From Agarophyton chilense (Eukaryota; Rhodophyta; Florideophyceae; Gracilariales; Gracilariaceae): a stretch of 64,000 nt of DNA. The notes beneath the pieces were generated by a model. It saw nothing but the letters and a program-made list of their open reading frames with translations, was not told the DNA's origin and did not search any database. Location: the NCBI GenBank assembly GCA_030374765.1, contig JARGXX010000099.1, positions 1,426,001 through 1,490,000 of the forward strand, in the 5' to 3' direction. How positions within the stretch are numbered: the stretch's first letter is position 1; every line of letters starts with the position of its first letter. The position numbers were made by a program, and so were the translations under genes. Positions 9,664-19,613 of this stretch are shown one piece after another.

Positions 9664-12600
9664 ATGGCTCCAGAACCCACGAGAACTTCTTCATCGCCTG
9701 CGGCAGACACCTTCGAAATGGGTAAACTGTTTGGTACGGGGGATGAAGTTATCAGGGCGTGTCTGGATTTGCGTGATCGTTACGCATTAACGAGGCGGGA
9801 GGAAGATGAGCCGCGAAAAGTGGAACACACTGCATTCATCGATTTCACAATTGCCCATTGCCACATCCTACCGGAGACCGCGAAGTTTTTTTATACTCTC
9901 CTAGGTCCCGACCACACCAATTACACAGAAGATGAGCTCCGAGTTGTAGGAATGAGGGGCTCGAACTGTCAGAATTATTTCTCGGCGAGGTTGCTGGATA
10001 TAAGGGATGGGGACCCAGATAGGCGCGTGAGGGACTTTTAGAACGCGTACGAGGCGGTGGAGTTCAAGGGCATCCCGAAGAACGTCACTTTGACAGAGTT
10101 TCAAAGGTCTGGATACAACCCGAAAGAAGGCGAGCAAAAGCCGGGCTCCATTCGCGACCGACTTCCCGACAATGTTCCAGAGGCTGCTGTTCCTCATTTG
10201 TATTCAGTCGGTCTCTATGGAGAAGAGAAGAGTCTCCCGTAAGCGAAGAAAGCGGGACAGAACCTACGATACGCCATTTTCGAAGGTGGCGATTTATGAC
10301 AAACCAGTAGCTCAGCGTGTGGGCTTTGGTGTGCAGCTCGTCAATAACGCGTGGGACAGCTTCGCCCAGTATTTGGGATTCTCTGGCGTGGAATTCATGG
10401 TTTTGACCTTTATCCATCTACGATATTCTGATATGCAGTTCCAGGCAATCGGAAACAGAAGGGATGGGTTCTCTCACAAGGACATGGCCCAACGACTCCT
10501 TCCTGGTAGAAACTGTACTTTATTGGAGGAGGATGTCGTCCCATGGGCGTGGAACCTGCCGGAGTACGTTGACACTCCACTTCGTATGTTGGCCAAAGAG
10601 TTTCTCGCTGACCTGCACAAAGTGGTGGTGAATGAGCAGCTTTACTCTATATCAGCTCCGGAAAGATGGGACGTTCTAAAACCGTTTACATACACTTTGC
10701 CTAGAGTGTTTGCGGAGAGATTCGACTGCTTCTCGAACTCTCTTATCTCTACCATCTCGGAATACATATCGCCACTAAAGCTGCGAGGGAGTGTGGAGGT
10801 GGAAGTGGTGGCTGCGACAAAGGCGGAACCTACTATGGTTATGGAAGAAGACGAGATAGAAGTTGTACCCCCTGAGAAAGATTCGGAGGCTCCGGCGGTG
10901 GAGGGTGGAGAGGGAGTGGAGGGTGGGACCGGGAATGAGGAAGAGAACATGGGTGTTGGTCAGCATTCTTCCACAGCTGGACCAAGGTCGGTCGAATCTG
11001 AGTCGGTGGATATTCTGCCGCCTCACGACCTTACCTCTCTGGATGATATAATGTCTCTCCAAAAGTGCGAGTCGGAGATGGATAAGCACTGTCGAATGTA
11101 CAATTGTACTTTCGAGAACCTGGTGGAGATTAACTAGACATTGCGCAGCAATGGGGTCTCTCCGATAGGGAAAGTGCAGTTGGTTCTCACGGACCCGCCG
11201 TGTAATATACGTACGAAGAAGAACAGGAAAAACAGCTGGTACGACGTTCTTAACCGGCAAGACATGGTGAAGACGGCGAAGCTCATCTCTAAACTTCTGC
11301 GTCCGGGAGGGCATTTCGTTATATTCTGCGCGATTGAGCAGGTGAACGAATGGAAAGAAGTGTTGGGTCGAATTGGTGCAAAGGATGAGAATGGACAGAA
11401 GAGCAGGTCGTTTGTCGTGGACAAGGTCCAGCTGCACTTCATTCGCTCTCAAGGCAATCCGATGCGTAATCCCGGACGTAGTTCGTGCTCCCTGTTTCCC
11501 GGAACAGAGCACGCCATTCATGGAGTTCGCAGCGGGTTGTCCTACGCCGAACAACATGGCATGGTGATCTATGAGAACTTCAGCTATGTACCATCGCGAT
11601 ATCCGGGTTACCATAGCGTGATTGACCAAGTGCCTCCCATTTCGAATGGTGAAACACTTCTATGGAGAAGGAAGAATGCCAAAGGAGCAGTTACGTATCA
11701 GAAAGTGCGGGCGGAACAGAAGTCACGCGCTTTGCTGAAGGAGCTCATCAGCAGGTTTTCTCAGCCGGGAGACATAGTGGTGGACCTCTTCGCCGGAGCA
11801 TTTTCAACGGCCATGGCATGCATGGAACTGGAAAATCACCGTCAGTTTCTAGGGTGTGAGCCAGATCCGCAGTGCTTTGCTCATGCGAAGCACGCCGCTA
11901 CAGTGAAATTTGCGTCATGCATGCGGAACAACGAGACGGACATTCATATAACGCAAGATGTTCGGAACGCTGTGACTCGAGTGACATGCTTGTTTCCGGA
12001 CGTCGTCATAAAGCGTTCGAAGTCCTGGAAAACACCTACCGGACTTCCCGAGCATCAGATGTTTCCACCCCATATCGTGGATTTTCTCTCCTCCATGTGG
12101 CAGGATAAGAATATACCGGAGATTGGGCGACGGCAGGCGCTGTATGAGTGGCCAAGAAGTTTTCAAGGAAAGATGTCACTGTTGGATTGGAATGCTATTC
12201 TGGCAGTGGAGGCGACAGTATGTGGTTGTCCGATTGCAAATGCTGGAGTTGGTGTGTACACAACACGCCGGGTGATACAAGGTGAGACTGTTTGTTACTT
12301 TTACGGGACTTTGGTGTACCATAATCTTTCAAAGCGGAAGGAAGTTCATAAGGCATACGGAGGGGGGCTATTGAAAGCGACTGCTGATCGTTTTCGGCAG
12401 TACGCGATGGAGATAAGCGTCCGAGGGGAAGTGTTTCACAAGCTACCAGGAAGAATTAGTGGGATGTCTCTTATTCCGATGTGGATTTTCCCTGCTCCAT
12501 TTTGCTTGGGGGGAACAATTAACGACCCCAAGTATGTGGAAGGGGATAGGGACAGTGATGCGGTTGAAGACGGGTTAATGAGACGCCGAACTGCAAATGT

Positions 12601-12772
12601 TCGGGTCATCAGAACTCCGGGGACGGGGCGGACTCCATTTCAGTTGAGAGACTATAGATTGATTTCTGTGCAAGCAATTCGAGATATAGAAATAGGAGAG
12701 GAGCTGTTCGCGGATTATGGAACAGAGTATATCTCGAGTATGAATAACACGCCAGTCATAGTACTCGATTAA
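9664..12772 (+). pseudogene. DNA amino-methyltransferase (beta-class order) fused to SET domain, with breaks
   Basis: One gene in three frame segments. 9664-10242 (unrecognised N-terminal domain) has a TAG at 10039-10041. The frame then changes near 10239-10260, where a GTAAGC...ACAG string of 22 nt would restore the frame if removed. 10172-12772 is one frame with a TAG at 11135-11137. After an acidic linker comes the methyltransferase: TDPPCN at 11189-11206 (motif IV), LLRPGGHFVIFCA, a target-recognition-like region, then VVDLFAGAF (motif I) near 11779-11805. Motif IV before motif I is the order of beta-class N6-adenine/N4-cytosine enzymes. DPPC replaces the usual DPPY. The C-terminal part is a SET-like domain: GVGVYTTR near 12246, then GEELFADYG near 12700. 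SET domains methylate lysines. The joint product would mark both DNA and histone; that is an inference. Both TAGs could be single CAG-to-TAG changes. Confidence 0.7.
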
Positions 12773-13096
12773 AAGTGCATCGCTTTTGTTACTTTACTTC
12801 ATTGTAGTGTATCAGATATTGTGGGCTTTTACTATGTTTGTCGCTACATATAACGTCAAAGCGTGACGTAGTACATATGCTAAAGGAAATTCATGTACAC
12901 CGAAGGAGAATACTTTCCCAATATCTGGTGCGTTCGAGCGCATATTTAAAATATCTGAAAAGTTTGGGGGTTTTCTGGGAACACGAAAAGGGTGGAGGTA
13001 TAATTTTGGAAGCAGAATGTTTCGAAGCTTCTCTCCCATCCATGGCATTGCAACGCGTGGAAGACCATACCACGATCGCTCTCTCTCTCTTCAACC
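12773..13096 (+). other. Intergenic leader before the 884-aa gene
   Basis: This 324-bp spacer shows no coding signal. Just before the next ATG it has a CTCTCTCTCTCTTC pyrimidine tract (13079-13092), probably a promoter or initiator element of the downstream gene. Confidence 0.4.
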
Positions 13097-15751
13097 ATGG
13101 CTCCGAAGCGCAAATCGAGAAGCGAGAACACTAGCGGGCGTGGTACAAAATCTCGGCGGCATGGAGGGGATGCGGAGGGCGGAAGGGACAAGGGGCGTAG
13201 GCTCCAGGGCGCGAGTGGAGAGAAGGGAGGCGTGCGCCTGAGAGGTAGATCAAGGCAAGATGGTGGGGAAGGAGAGGCGAGTGGGGGCAAAGGAAAGGCT
13301 GTTCGCGCAAAGGAGACGGTGACGGAGGAGAGTGCGGAGCAAATCACGTCGCTTACGGAGCAAATCACGTCGCCTATGGGAGAGATGGTGCGGAGCGGCG
13401 ATGGAAAACGGGATGGCGTGCGAAGCAACCGCACGCGTGTACCTAGAAGTGGATTGCGGGGGAGGGCGAGCAGAGCTCCATGGAGGACAAGGAGAGGGGA
13501 TGCATCCGAGCGGACTCTAAGTGCTGTACTCACGTCTTCAGCTGATGTGGAGCCGGTAAATCCATGCTCTGCACCTGAAGGAGGTGAAGAGATTCCGAAT
13601 GAGAGGACGAAGGGGCGTAAGGAGGGAGAGAGAATGATCGGAGAACGTGGATCCCGCCTCAGAGGCGTTGAAGAAGCAGGGGCATCGTTTACGGGTATGA
13701 GGGAAGAGGACGGTGATGATGAGATGCAGAAAGGGAGAATAGAGAGTAGCCGTGGTGGGGAGGGTAGAATAGGTGGACCCAGTAGTGGTCTAATCGCGGG
13801 CGCAAGAGTCGTTCGAGAGAGAACAGAAGGAGAGAGTGTTGGAGTTACCGCGGGGGAACAGGCGGAAAGATGGGAGGGGGCAAACTTGGATTACGTGGAA
13901 GAAAGGAGAGAGCGTGCAAGGGAAAGAATGGGGAGTGTTCGAGTTACAGGAATAAGAGCGATAGACGAAAGGGAAAGCAGAGAAGTGCATGTGAGTGAGG
14001 GGGGGAGAAGGGGGTTTGCTGGAGGGAGAACACGTGTTTCAGGGGAGGAAGGCGATGGAAGAGCAGCAGTTCTTTCTCATCAGGGAGAAGATGTCGAGCG
14101 TTTGCCACCGAGGAGAGGGGTGGGTTTGGGAGTTGAAGGGTTTGAGGTGAACGCAAGGCGAAGGACGCCGGAAGGTATGCGAATAAGGAGAAACATTGTA
14201 TTCACAAGGAATAATGATAACGGGGAGAATGCGAATTTGAATGTCGTGGAGAACGCCGTCCGTATACTGGAAGATGAAGCAAATGATGATGACATGGGTT
14301 TGTTGCCGCAGTCGATGCTAATTGAGAAGATGAATGTGTTGAAGGGACAAATGGGACGTATGAAGGAAGACAGCTACAGTGTGATGGTGAGTTTGAAAAT
14401 GACCCAAACGGAGCTGGATCGGGCGAGGGAGGAAATGAAGCAGCAGAATGTGCTGCTTGAGAGTTTTAGGGAGGCGTTGAAAAGTAGAATCGCTGGGGAA
14501 GGGAGGGGGGAGGGAGGCGTGACGCAGCGACGAAAGTATTACATTGGAGTGCAGGAATGCTTTTATGGATTTGCACGTCGTGTGTATGATAGGATTCTTC
14601 ATTGTGCAAAACTGGAGGCATCGGAACTTTGCTTCAACACCGAGAATGTTGGTCGAAGCTGGAAGAATAGAAGTGAGGCGGTTGGGGAGAGTAGGGAGGA
14701 AAGTATGTTTGTGGTGGGAGAGAAGGAAATGGTTGCGGGATGTCCAATTGAGGTTGCATATGAGATGAGACCGTATACGCCGTCGACAGAGGGCGGGAGC
14801 CATTTGTTGTTGAAGCACGTGGTAGAGACTGAGTTAATGGGAGAGAAATGGGAGTCGATAAGGGAAGCGGGGAGGAGAGAGGAGTGCGTGGAAAATTTAA
14901 GTACGAATCAGTGCTTGAGACAGAGAATGAAGCAAGCATTGAGCGATGTGGTTGGGGTGCGGAAGCGATCAGCGCGTGATAAGCTGTTTTCCATGCTTGG
15001 ATATGATTTGATCGCGAAACGAGCTAAGGTGACTGAAGAGACGGAGCTTTGGGCGGAGTTGAAGAAGCAGATTGAGGAGGCGCAGGAGAAGTTGATGGGG
15101 TTGGGGGAGGATGGGAGAGGTAAGCTGTGTGCGTGGAGAACGAGTGCGATTGAAGATATTACTTATTCCGGATCGAAGGTGTCTGAGAACTTGGAGGACT
15201 TTGGTGAGGCAGATATGTATTTTCGAAATCAGGTGTCGTTGAAAGTGTTGGAGGAGTTTATGGGCTACGCGGTAGAGAGTCACAGAAATGGAGAAAGGCA
15301 GTATGTGGATGGGACGGTGATGCATCTTGCGCGACTTGATGCATGGATTGGATGTGTGGTGACCACGATGGATAGAGACCTTGGGCGGGGAGGCCAAAGG
15401 CAACTTTTGTTCTCGACGCTGTTTGGGAGGTTTCTGCCACTGGCTGTTGAAGACATATTGAGGGTTGCCTGGAACATGGTGAAGGATGAGTATGCTGAGG
15501 AGTTTGAGAATGATGGATTCTGTGGAGGGAATCGTAGAGATGTGAGTGGGAATAAGGAGAGAATCGCGACGGTTGGGGTATGGATACCGTCGAGAGAGAA
15601 AATCTATCTGGCGATAAGGGAGGAGTTTTTCATGGAGAATCTCACGAGAAGACTTGGAGCGGTGTTAGATTGCTATATAGCGTCATGTGGACCAGAAGAA
15701 CCACGGTTCAAGCGCTTAGCGTTGGGGAGTAGGCAAGGAGTGGGAGAGTGA
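13097..15751 (+). CDS. 884-aa basic coiled-coil protein, unknown, intact
   Basis: Single uninterrupted ORF from ATG 13097, preceded by a CT-rich tract. Residues 1-400 are highly charged and rich in Arg, Gly and Glu, so probably disordered, with basic nuclear-localisation-like runs at the start (APKRKSRSE). Residues 405-465 form a coiled coil (MLIEKMNVLKGQMGRMKEDS; TELDRAREEMKQQNVLLES). The C-terminal 370 residues look globular, with a GVQECFYGFARRVYDRIL helix and a second short coiled coil near 640-665. No enzyme motif is recognised. It is convergent with the transposase, with 87 bp between stop codons. Its survival alongside decayed neighbours suggests either recent activity or selection within the element family. 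It could be a DNA-binding accessory protein of transposition. Confidence 0.65.
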   Translation: MAPKRKSRSENTSGRGTKSRRHGGDAEGGRDKGRRLQGASGEKGGVRLRGRSRQDGGEGEASGGKGKAVRAKETVTEESAEQITSLTEQITSPMGEMVRSGDGKRDGVRSNRTRVPRSGLRGRASRAPWRTRRGDASERTLSAVLTSSADVEPVNPCSAPEGGEEIPNERTKGRKEGERMIGERGSRLRGVEEAGASFTGMREEDGDDEMQKGRIESSRGGEGRIGGPSSGLIAGARVVRERTEGESVGVTAGEQAERWEGANLDYVEERRERARERMGSVRVTGIRAIDERESREVHVSEGGRRGFAGGRTRVSGEEGDGRAAVLSHQGEDVERLPPRRGVGLGVEGFEVNARRRTPEGMRIRRNIVFTRNNDNGENANLNVVENAVRILEDEANDDDMGLLPQSMLIEKMNVLKGQMGRMKEDSYSVMVSLKMTQTELDRAREEMKQQNVLLESFREALKSRIAGEGRGEGGVTQRRKYYIGVQECFYGFARRVYDRILHCAKLEASELCFNTENVGRSWKNRSEAVGESREESMFVVGEKEMVAGCPIEVAYEMRPYTPSTEGGSHLLLKHVVETELMGEKWESIREAGRREECVENLSTNQCLRQRMKQALSDVVGVRKRSARDKLFSMLGYDLIAKRAKVTEETELWAELKKQIEEAQEKLMGLGEDGRGKLCAWRTSAIEDITYSGSKVSENLEDFGEADMYFRNQVSLKVLEEFMGYAVESHRNGERQYVDGTVMHLARLDAWIGCVVTTMDRDLGRGGQRQLLFSTLFGRFLPLAVEDILRVAWNMVKDEYAEEFENDGFCGGNRRDVSGNKERIATVGVWIPSREKIYLAIREEFFMENLTRRLGAVLDCYIASCGPEEPRFKRLALGSRQGVGE

Positions 15752-15838
15752 TAAGGTACGGGGGGATAAGGGGGTAAGGAGGTGGAGCAAGATGGGAGTC
15801 GGCTATGGAAGAAAAGCAGCGGTGACTATTTTATTGGA

Positions 15839-18800
15839 TCATGTGCCTTGGGAGGTATTATTATGGGTGCCACCCAGTGGTGGTGTTGTGCCACCAGTGG
15901 TGGTGTTGGAGAAGTAGGGCGTGGCAGTTGGGTCTCGGTAGAATCTGTTGAGGTAAAATCGATGGAAGCGCCAGTGCAATCGAGGGGTGCAAGGGGGTGC
16001 GGGGTAGTTTTGGCGAAGTACATGAACGGGGCCGAGAATGGAAGAGGATGGTACGAGGCCGAACCAGGGGGAGACGTTGTCGGAGTTGGAAGTGTTTGAG
16101 ATAGGAAGGGGGTGGGCGGTGTGGTTTTGTTCGTCGTATGTTGCCCATCGGAGGCAGATGCAATTGAGAAAGACATCGACTTGATCCTGGGGTGGAACGA
16201 GTTCGAGGAACTGAACGAAGGCGAACTCGTTATGAGTGGAAGGGGAAGAAGGGGTGGTGAAGCGAAGAAGAGAGTTGAGCTTGCAGACCCAGGCGGTGGG
16301 AGTGGGGTTGGAGAAGCTGGAACCGGCAACGTGGATGTGGGAGAACTTTGGGGTTTTAGAGGGATCGAAGAAGGGAGCAGCGAAGATACGTTGAATGAGT
16401 GGGAGAGGGGGATCTTTGACGGCGAGCTCGTTTCGATCGGCGATGTAGTCGTCTAGGGTTGGGGTGAAGCCGCCGACGACGTATGCGGAATTCACGAATG
16501 TGAGACGGGTTTGGCGGAGAGTGGGGGAGTCCTGGTTGAGAGCTAGTGTTTCGAGTGTGAGTGTGACGAAGGAGGGGAGTGCGAGGGTTCCAATCTGTGA
16601 GATGATGGCGATAGAGTCTGGGGAGAAGAGGTCCTGAAGGGAAGAGATTGTTGAGTGGGGGTTTGCTCGAAGGAATTTGTGAGCGGTGATGAGATCGGAA
16701 AAGGAGGTGTGCTTGCCATCACGGACAAAACCTGTTTTGCGGGCTTGGAAGGGAGGAGGAGGGGCATGGGAGGATGAGGTGACGGAAGGATCAGCGGAGA
16801 GAGAAATCCAATTGTTGACGGCATCGGAGCGTTCGATGGCACGGATGGTTTCGTTGTGCGCGGTGGGTCTGCGCTTGGAAATTCGGGAGTAATGTGCTTT
16901 GAAGAGGGCATGGGCTTGTTCGAAGATGCCTGCATCGTTGAAGTGGAGACCCCCAAAGCGTCGAATGTCGTCTACGCTGTGATCGAGGAGGTGGAATTGG
17001 AGGGTGCCAAGGTTGGAGGTATGGTATGGACCGAGAACATCGACAGCTCTGTGCTTGAAGGAATGGATTTGGGAGGCGAGTTTGGCAAGAAGAGAAGTGG
17101 TCCATTCGGGGACGGAGTTGTAGCACATGGAGGTGAGGAGGAGGTCTGTGTACTTGGAGAAGACAGTTGTGATGGGAGCGGAATTGGCTTCGTCACAGCA
17201 GCGGTCGAAGAAGGCGCCGATGAAGGGGAAGACCATGTCGAGGGCGCGGTAGTCTTTTGCTTCTAGCATGCCGCGGACGCCGTCAGTTGTGAAGAAGCCG
17301 TTGAGGGACTGCCCGCTTTCGGAAGTAGAGAAGTCGATGTGGAGGCCGGTAGCTGGGGAATGATTTTCGATGGCGGTGAGGATGAAGTTGGAGTGCTTGA
17401 GAATGGAGGTGCGGACGGAGTGGAAGGAACGGCGAGAGTTTGTGGAGCTGATGGTGGTGAGGAGGTGTTCTGATCTGAGACGTTCGATGGCGGCGAGCTT
17501 GATGAGTTTGGAAACGCCGAGGTGGAAGTTGTGGAGGGGTTCGAAAGGGAAGATGTTGTATGGGGTGAGGAGGGGGGTGATGTTGAAAAGCGGGTAAGAC
17601 TCAAAGAGGGAGGTGTATTTTGCGAGGGAGAGGGAGTGGAGTGCTTGGAGCGCTTGTTCCTTGAAGTTGCGCGAGACTCTTGGCTTGCGGGCGAGGAGAG
17701 CTGCTTCAGAGTCCTTGAGGAGGGAGAAGTGTTTGTTGCGGGCTGCAAGGGTGAGGGGAAGAGATCGAGGGGGATGGGCGTGAGAGTGTTGGTGGAGTTG
17801 TGAGCGAGGGACAGAGCATCTGTGGCAGGGGTGCTGGGGGCGGGTGCCGTGGGAGATGGCGAGAATATCCTTTGCCTCGGGAATGTCTGCGCAGTAGTTG
17901 GCGATGATGGGGTGGCATTGACGAAGAACGCCGTCTGCGTCGCGGAAGGGGAAAGTGGGGAGGGCGGAAGAGAAGAGAGGTTGAAGGAGGGAGGAGATGG
18001 TCTGCTGTATGAGTTCCATTTTTGTTTGGCGGGGGATGGAGGAGGAATGAGTGATGATATCTGCATCTGGAGAAGGAGTGATTGGGGTGAAGGAGGTGGG
18101 AAGATAGCCGAGGAGTGTGAGATTGTCGGAGATGCATTTGCGCCGAAAGGAGTCGGAGAAGTTGAGAAGGGTGATGTGGAGGGGGTACGAGGTGATGGAA
18201 GAAGATTTGAGAGAGGGAGAGGACTTGTCGGAGTAGATTTGAACGAGGCCGATGAAGGAGTCGATACCGGTGGAGTGAGGAAGATGCCAGACGATGTAAT
18301 CTTTTTTGGACTGCATGATGGCGGTCTTGAGTGCGGGGACGACCTTTGAGCCGAGGGTGGCTGCCATGGGGTGTGCAAAGGCGGGGGAGCCGGAGGCGGA
18401 TGTTTCGGAGATGGGGTGGAAAAAGGTGTTCTTGAAGTGTGCGAGGGCGAGCTGTTGTTTGAGGACATGGATTGCGTCTTTCTGGAAGAGGGTTGCGGGG
18501 AAGCGTTTGTGGGGATCGAAGATGGTAAAGGGGGCGAAACCAATGGACCTGATTCTCTGGTGGAAGAGGTCTGCCTGGAGCTCGAGCTATTGCTTTGCGG
18601 AGGAGACTGAGTTCTGGAATGTTGATTCGGAGAAGTGGGGATCATTAAGGAGAGTGATGAGTTCGTCAGACTTTCGTTGTCCTAGCTTGGAGGCGATGGA
18701 GGAGATGTAGAGGACCATTTTCTCCAGGTGGGGGTTGTCGAGGGGGGAGTGGAAGGAGGGAGGGGGGAGAGAGCGAGAGAGGAGGGGGAACCGAGAGGGG

Positions 18801-19101
18801 CAGTGGCGACGTGGATGGCGTCCTGGGTGTGGAGGGAGAGAGAGAGCTGGTCTTGGAGATAGGAGTCATGGTGTGCGAGAGGGACATTGTCGGAAGGGCG
18901 ATGTGAGGGAGGAGGATGAGGGGGGAGTTGTGAGGTGGACTTGTGGCGTTTTGTGCGTGGGGGGAAGTTGGGTTCATTTCCGCCAGGGGAGAGGAAGCGC
19001 TTGTTGGCGGAGAGGCGATGAGGGCACCTTCTCTGGTGCCGCTGGAGGGCGGGGATTTCTCGGGCGAAGAAGGAGCAACCGTTGAAGCAGCAGAAAGGCA
19101 T
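15839..19101 (-). pseudogene. Plavaka/KDZ-like (CACTA-related) transposase with N-terminal zinc finger, interrupted
   Basis: ATG at 19101 opens a frame starting MPFCCFNGCSFF and carrying a C2H2 finger (C..C...13 residues...H....C/H; QRHQRRCPH). The main transposase frame runs to 15839, open for over 840 residues from 18367. It can be read further upstream (AIHVLKQQLALAHFKNTFF) to a TAG at 18587-18589 and beyond to about 18740, where the frame must change to join the finger. Diagnostic stretches are a zinc-knuckle-like HPCHRCSVPRSQL, FEPLHNFHLGVSK (an E/D-x-L-H box) and HLLDHSVDDIRRFGG followed by FEQAHALFKAHYSRISKRR. These resemble Plavaka and related KDZ transposases that contain a DDE nuclease. 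One frameshift and one stop are apparent; an intron is possible but no clean borders were seen. Confidence 0.7.
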
Positions 19102-19419
19102 GGTGGGTGGAGGAGAGGTGGTGGGAAAGAAGTTGGTAGGGGGCGTAGACGGAGAGAGAGTATGGCGCACACAGGGCACGTGACAGGGGAGGGCGGTGGA
19201 GAATAATATAGAATGCAAGGCACGTGAGGTCTGCCAGGTCGGGCTGCGATTCTATTGCGATTGATATGGATGGTACTAAATGTTCAATTTCTATTTTGAG
19301 GTCCATTTTGGGACCGGTTGTTTGTACTAATCTGTCAATCTAGAGCGCACAAAGATTGAATCTGCTCCTGCACCACTTCTCTACTTTTACCTTTAAACTA
19401 CGGCGACAGAAAGATTAAC

Positions 19420-19598
19420 GCTAGTTTTACCTCCATCAAAACTAGAAAAACTGCAGATATGTGCTAGTTTTCCTTCCCATACAAACTAGCACTAATGAAC
19501 GAATGAAAATATTTTCGGAAATTAACACCTCCAAATTTGGATAAATTTACGGGGTTTTTGGTCATTTCAATTCGTCCTTTTTTGACCACTGAACTAGC
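19420..19598 (-). repeat. Right subterminal repeats (GCTAGTTT family)
   Basis: GCTAGTTTT lies at 19420-19428, GTGCTAGTTT at 19461-19470, AAACTAGC at 19483-19490 and GAACTAGC at 19591-19598, in mixed orientation. They mirror the left-end motif cluster. Confidence 0.65.
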
Positions 19599-19610
19599 AT
19601 TCCGAGAACA
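19594..19610 (-). repeat. Right terminal inverted repeat of the 18.1-kb transposon
   Basis: Exact reverse complement of 1514-1530. CTG follows at 19611-19613, matching the CTG before the left end. Confidence 0.88.
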
Positions 19611-19613
19611 CTG

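Larger units (their letters stand above)
1514..19610. mobile_element. 18.1-kb cargo-rich DNA transposon (Plavaka/KDZ-like, CACTA-related)
   Basis: The element is bounded by a perfect 17-bp inverted repeat, TGTTCTCGGAATGCTAG at 1514-1530 and its reverse complement at 19594-19610. CTG lies directly outside both ends (1511-1513 and 19611-19613), consistent with a 3-bp target duplication. Short GCTAGTTT/GCTAGAT repeats cluster just inside both ends, as in CACTA-like elements. Inside, in order: a small coiled-coil ORF (-), a PanE-like gene (+), a membrane-protein gene (+), a ParB-dioxygenase gene (-), a methyltransferase-SET gene (+), an 884-aa coiled-coil gene (+) and the transposase (-). Two large ORFs are intact and four genes have breaks, so the copy is probably not autonomous now. 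The superfamily is inferred from transposase motifs, target duplication and end structure; no database search was possible. Confidence 0.82.

Noticed and set aside
13790-15477. Minus-strand ORFs within the 884-aa gene
   Set aside because: Short, low-complexity antisense shadows of one continuous sense frame.
10039-18589. Recoding of TAG in the transposon genes (three in-frame stops are all TAG)
   Set aside because: The intact ParB-dioxygenase gene itself ends in TAG, and frameshifts accompany the TAGs, so decay is simpler.
17263-18645. 460-codon minus-strand ORF overlapping the transposase
   Set aside because: It is Ser/Pro low-complexity in an alternative frame, while the overlapping frame carries transposase motifs throughout.
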